Assembly: GCA_934717895.1 (NCBI GenBank)
Contig: CAKUZO010000085.1
Coordinates: forward strand, 1 to 6,108
Length of the DNA: 6,108 bases
From: an uncultured Candidatus Melainabacteria bacterium
GTDB lineage: Bacteria; Cyanobacteriota; Vampirovibrionia; Gastranaerophilales; Gastranaerophilaceae
Reading direction: 5' to 3'
Below are positions 4,500 through 6,108 of this stretch, piece by piece. The notes beneath the pieces are model-generated. The model searched no databases, had not been told where the DNA came from, and saw only the letters and a list, made by a program, of their open reading frames with translations. The position numbers were made by a program, and so were the translations under genes. Every line of letters starts with the position of its first letter. The first letter of the stretch is position 1.

Positions 4500-5828
4500 A
4501 TGCAAAAGAGTACAGTAAAATATCCATACCTTACAGAAGATGTAGAGATTTACGAAAGAGAAAACGGACACAAAATCGTTCTTGCACACAAAGAGGGCGA
4601 GTTAGTGAATGTTAGTACTTGGGTAAAAACAGGTTCTATCAACGAAGATGATAAAATCAACGGAATTTCTCACTTTCTGGAACACTTGATGTTCAAAGGA
4701 ACTCACAAACATAAAGCCGGATATTTTGACAGAACTCTTGAAGCCAAAGGCGCAATCGTAAACGCTGCAACTTGGAAAGATTACACTTTCTACTACGTTA
4801 CTCTTCCAAAAGGTGCAGAAGGCAAAGACTTAGACCTTGCAATAGAACTTCACGCCGATATGATGTTAGACCCTGTTTTGCCGGAAGAAGAAATCGGAGC
4901 ACCATTCGACTTAAATAACCCGAAAGTTACCGACAAACGCGAACGTCACGTTGTAATTGAAGAGATTAGAATGCGTAAAGATCAAAACTGGACAAAAGTT
5001 TACAACGCTTGCAATTTCAACATGTATAAAAAACACCCTTATAAACGCGACGTAATCGGCACGCCGGAAATTATTTCACAAGTAACTCGTGATGAAATTA
5101 TGAATTACTACAAAACTTTCTATTCTCCGGAAAATATGACAACTATTATCGTTGGAGATTTTGACAAAGAAAAAATCTTAGCGAAAGTTGAAAAAGAATT
5201 CGACTTCAAAGGTCGCCCAAATGCACCCAAAAGAGTTAATGAGATTGACTCTCCGACAGATCATACAATTGTTGTCGAAAACAAAGCACAAACAAACACA
5301 TCTTATTTGATGTTCGGATTTTTAGGTCCAAAAGCAAATCAACTTAAAGAAAACATTGAACTTGATATTATCAGTATAATTTTAGGCGAAAGCACAAGTT
5401 CTAGAATGTATCAAAACTTGATTGAAAAACAGCCTGAACAAATCTTTATGATGGCGAATGCAGAACATTATCAATTCAAAGACGGAAACAATTTCTTTGT
5501 TCAAGCAAACTTCAAACCTGAAAAGAAAGATATTGCAATTGATTTAGTCAAAAAAGAAATTGAAAACCTTCTTGTAACCCCGATTAGCGAAGAAGAACTT
5601 GCAAAAGCGAAAAAGAAAATCAAATCTCGTTTTGCTTATGCGGCAGAAACAGTTTCTGAAATCGGCGAAACCATCGGTTATTATATGACGGTTTGCGAAG
5701 ATTTGAAGCTTGTTGAAGACTACTTAAAAGATCTTGATGCGATTACAATTCAAGATTTGAATGCGACAATAAAGAAATACTTGAATATTAATAATGCAGT
5801 TATTTCTATTCTTGAGCCGGAAAAATAA
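4500..5828 (+). CDS. M16-family zinc metallopeptidase (processing-peptidase-like)
   Basis: A 442-residue protein with the inverted zinc motif H58-FL-E61-H62, in which the two His bind zinc and Glu61 activates water. The third ligand is most likely E155 in VVIEEIRM (151-158). Other family landmarks are the VNAATWKDYTFYYVT strand region (87-101), HPYKRDVIGTPE (about 173-184), the YYKTFYSPENMTTIIVGDFD segment (about 198-217) and the C-terminal-domain region GESTSSRMYQNL. The spacing from H62 to E155 is 92 residues, against about 76 in the family, because of an extra stretch around 133-148. No signal peptide is visible, so it is probably cytosolic. M16B enzymes usually work as dimers, often with a second M16 subunit; none is seen here. 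The gene has its own leader and ends at a bidirectional terminator. Confidence 0.93.
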   Translation: MQKSTVKYPYLTEDVEIYERENGHKIVLAHKEGELVNVSTWVKTGSINEDDKINGISHFLEHLMFKGTHKHKAGYFDRTLEAKGAIVNAATWKDYTFYYVTLPKGAEGKDLDLAIELHADMMLDPVLPEEEIGAPFDLNNPKVTDKRERHVVIEEIRMRKDQNWTKVYNACNFNMYKKHPYKRDVIGTPEIISQVTRDEIMNYYKTFYSPENMTTIIVGDFDKEKILAKVEKEFDFKGRPNAPKRVNEIDSPTDHTIVVENKAQTNTSYLMFGFLGPKANQLKENIELDIISIILGESTSSRMYQNLIEKQPEQIFMMANAEHYQFKDGNNFFVQANFKPEKKDIAIDLVKKEIENLLVTPISEEELAKAKKKIKSRFAYAAETVSEIGETIGYYMTVCEDLKLVEDYLKDLDAITIQDLNATIKKYLNINNAVISILEPEK

Positions 5829-5901
5829 AAATTTTTTAAACGCAATATATGTAAATGCATATTTAATCCCAGCAATAGAATTTTAATATTTTATAATAAT
5901 T

Positions 5902-5937
5902 AAAAAAATCCGAGAATTTTAAATCCTCGGATTTTTT
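5902..5937. terminator. bidirectional rho-independent terminator
   Basis: TCCGAG (5909-5914) pairs with CTCGGA (5926-5931) around an 11-nt A/T-rich loop. The stem is preceded by seven A and followed by six T. Those tracts extend the stem and provide a U run on either strand. It lies between the ends of the M16 gene (5828) and the elongation factor G gene (5964), so it can stop both convergent transcripts. Confidence 0.88.
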
Positions 5938-5963
5938 AATGAATTTTAATCGTTTATCTCAAA

Positions 5964-6108
5964 CTATGCTTTTGCAGCACCTGATTTTTCGATAATTTCT
6001 TTTTCGATATTAGCAGGAACTTGTTCATAGTTATGGAATTCCATTGAGAATGTTCCACGACCTTGAGTATTTGATCTCAAGTCTGTTGCATAACCGAACA
6101 TGTTAGCC
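5964..6108 (-). CDS. fusA: elongation factor G, C-terminal part (partial, 5' end outside window)
   Basis: The minus strand encodes the last 47 residues and a TAG stop (5966-5964); the rest lies beyond the right edge. The stretch [18 protein letters not shown] followed by [11 protein letters not shown] is the highly conserved end of domain V of EF-G, the GTPase that moves tRNA and mRNA through the ribosome. The tail is [15 protein letters not shown]. Residues usual for domain V are all present, so the gene looks intact as far as it is visible. It ends at the terminator at 5902-5937, so no gene follows it on this strand. In many bacteria tuf follows fusA directly, so this may be a relocated str-operon gene or a second EF-G copy. 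The visible part cannot separate these. Confidence 0.93.
   Translation of the reverse strand, partial: ANMFGYATDLRSNTQGRGTFSMEFHNYEQVPANIEKEIIEKSGAAKA

Noticed and set aside
5847..5862. ATATG/CATAT inverted repeat downstream of the M16 gene
   Set aside because: It has only a 5-bp A/T-rich stem and no T run, and a much stronger terminator lies 45 bp further on.
5892..5906. TATAATAATTAAAAA, identical to 4401-4415 in the M16 promoter
   Set aside because: It lies just before the terminator between convergent genes, with no gene to drive. A 15-base match made only of A and T is plausible by chance here.
1..6108. Search for a mobile element, CRISPR array, toxin-antitoxin pair, tRNA or rRNA
   Set aside because: I saw no transposase, integrase, spaced direct repeats, terminal inverted repeats flanking a gene, or cloverleaf-like sequence. 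The 72-residue protein has no visible toxin or antitoxin signature.

Overview
The window is AT-rich bacterial DNA. It probably comes from an uncultured gut lineage of the Melainabacteria/Vampirovibrionia type (Gastranaerophilales). That assignment rests mainly on the leftmost long gene, whose N-terminus (MGMAASQARLLSITARLT) I recognise from memory as a recurrent, uncharacterised protein family in that group. The AT-rich coding style and gene repertoire are compatible, but nothing here is a decisive phylogenetic marker.

Layout, left to right. Positions 1-51 look like the last 16 codons of a plus-strand gene that begins outside the window. It converges on a 491-residue minus-strand gene (80-1555) coding for the MGMAASQAR-type protein, which has helical ends and a variable middle. 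A 108-bp gap (1556-1663) holds that gene's ribosome-binding site, a possible promoter and a hairpin. Next comes a tight minus-strand cluster, in transcription order: N-acetylmannosamine-6-phosphate 2-epimerase (nanE, 3683-4366), a ROK-family sugar kinase (2756-3622), an unrecognised 72-residue protein (2536-2754) and a UbiA-family prenyltransferase (1664-2539). The last three are separated by 1 bp and by a 4-bp ATGA overlap, so they are almost certainly co-transcribed. The nanE gene lies 60 bp upstream with no terminator between.

nanE is divergent from a plus-strand M16 zinc metallopeptidase (4500-5828). The gap between them contains a perfect 11-bp inverted repeat, each arm of which is a TATAAT-type -10 box facing outward. 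It also contains a structured leader ahead of the peptidase. The peptidase converges on the C-terminus of elongation factor G (5964 to the right edge), and a clear bidirectional terminator sits between them.

Functionally, the epimerase and ROK kinase fit amino-sugar (ManNAc/GlcNAc) salvage. The role of the prenyltransferase and small protein in the same operon is unexplained. I see no mobile element, CRISPR array, tRNA or rRNA. The most unusual items are the MGMAASQAR protein, the mixed operon with its unknown small protein, the altered ROK motif and the symmetric divergent promoter. I did not find a clear new defence or mobile system.
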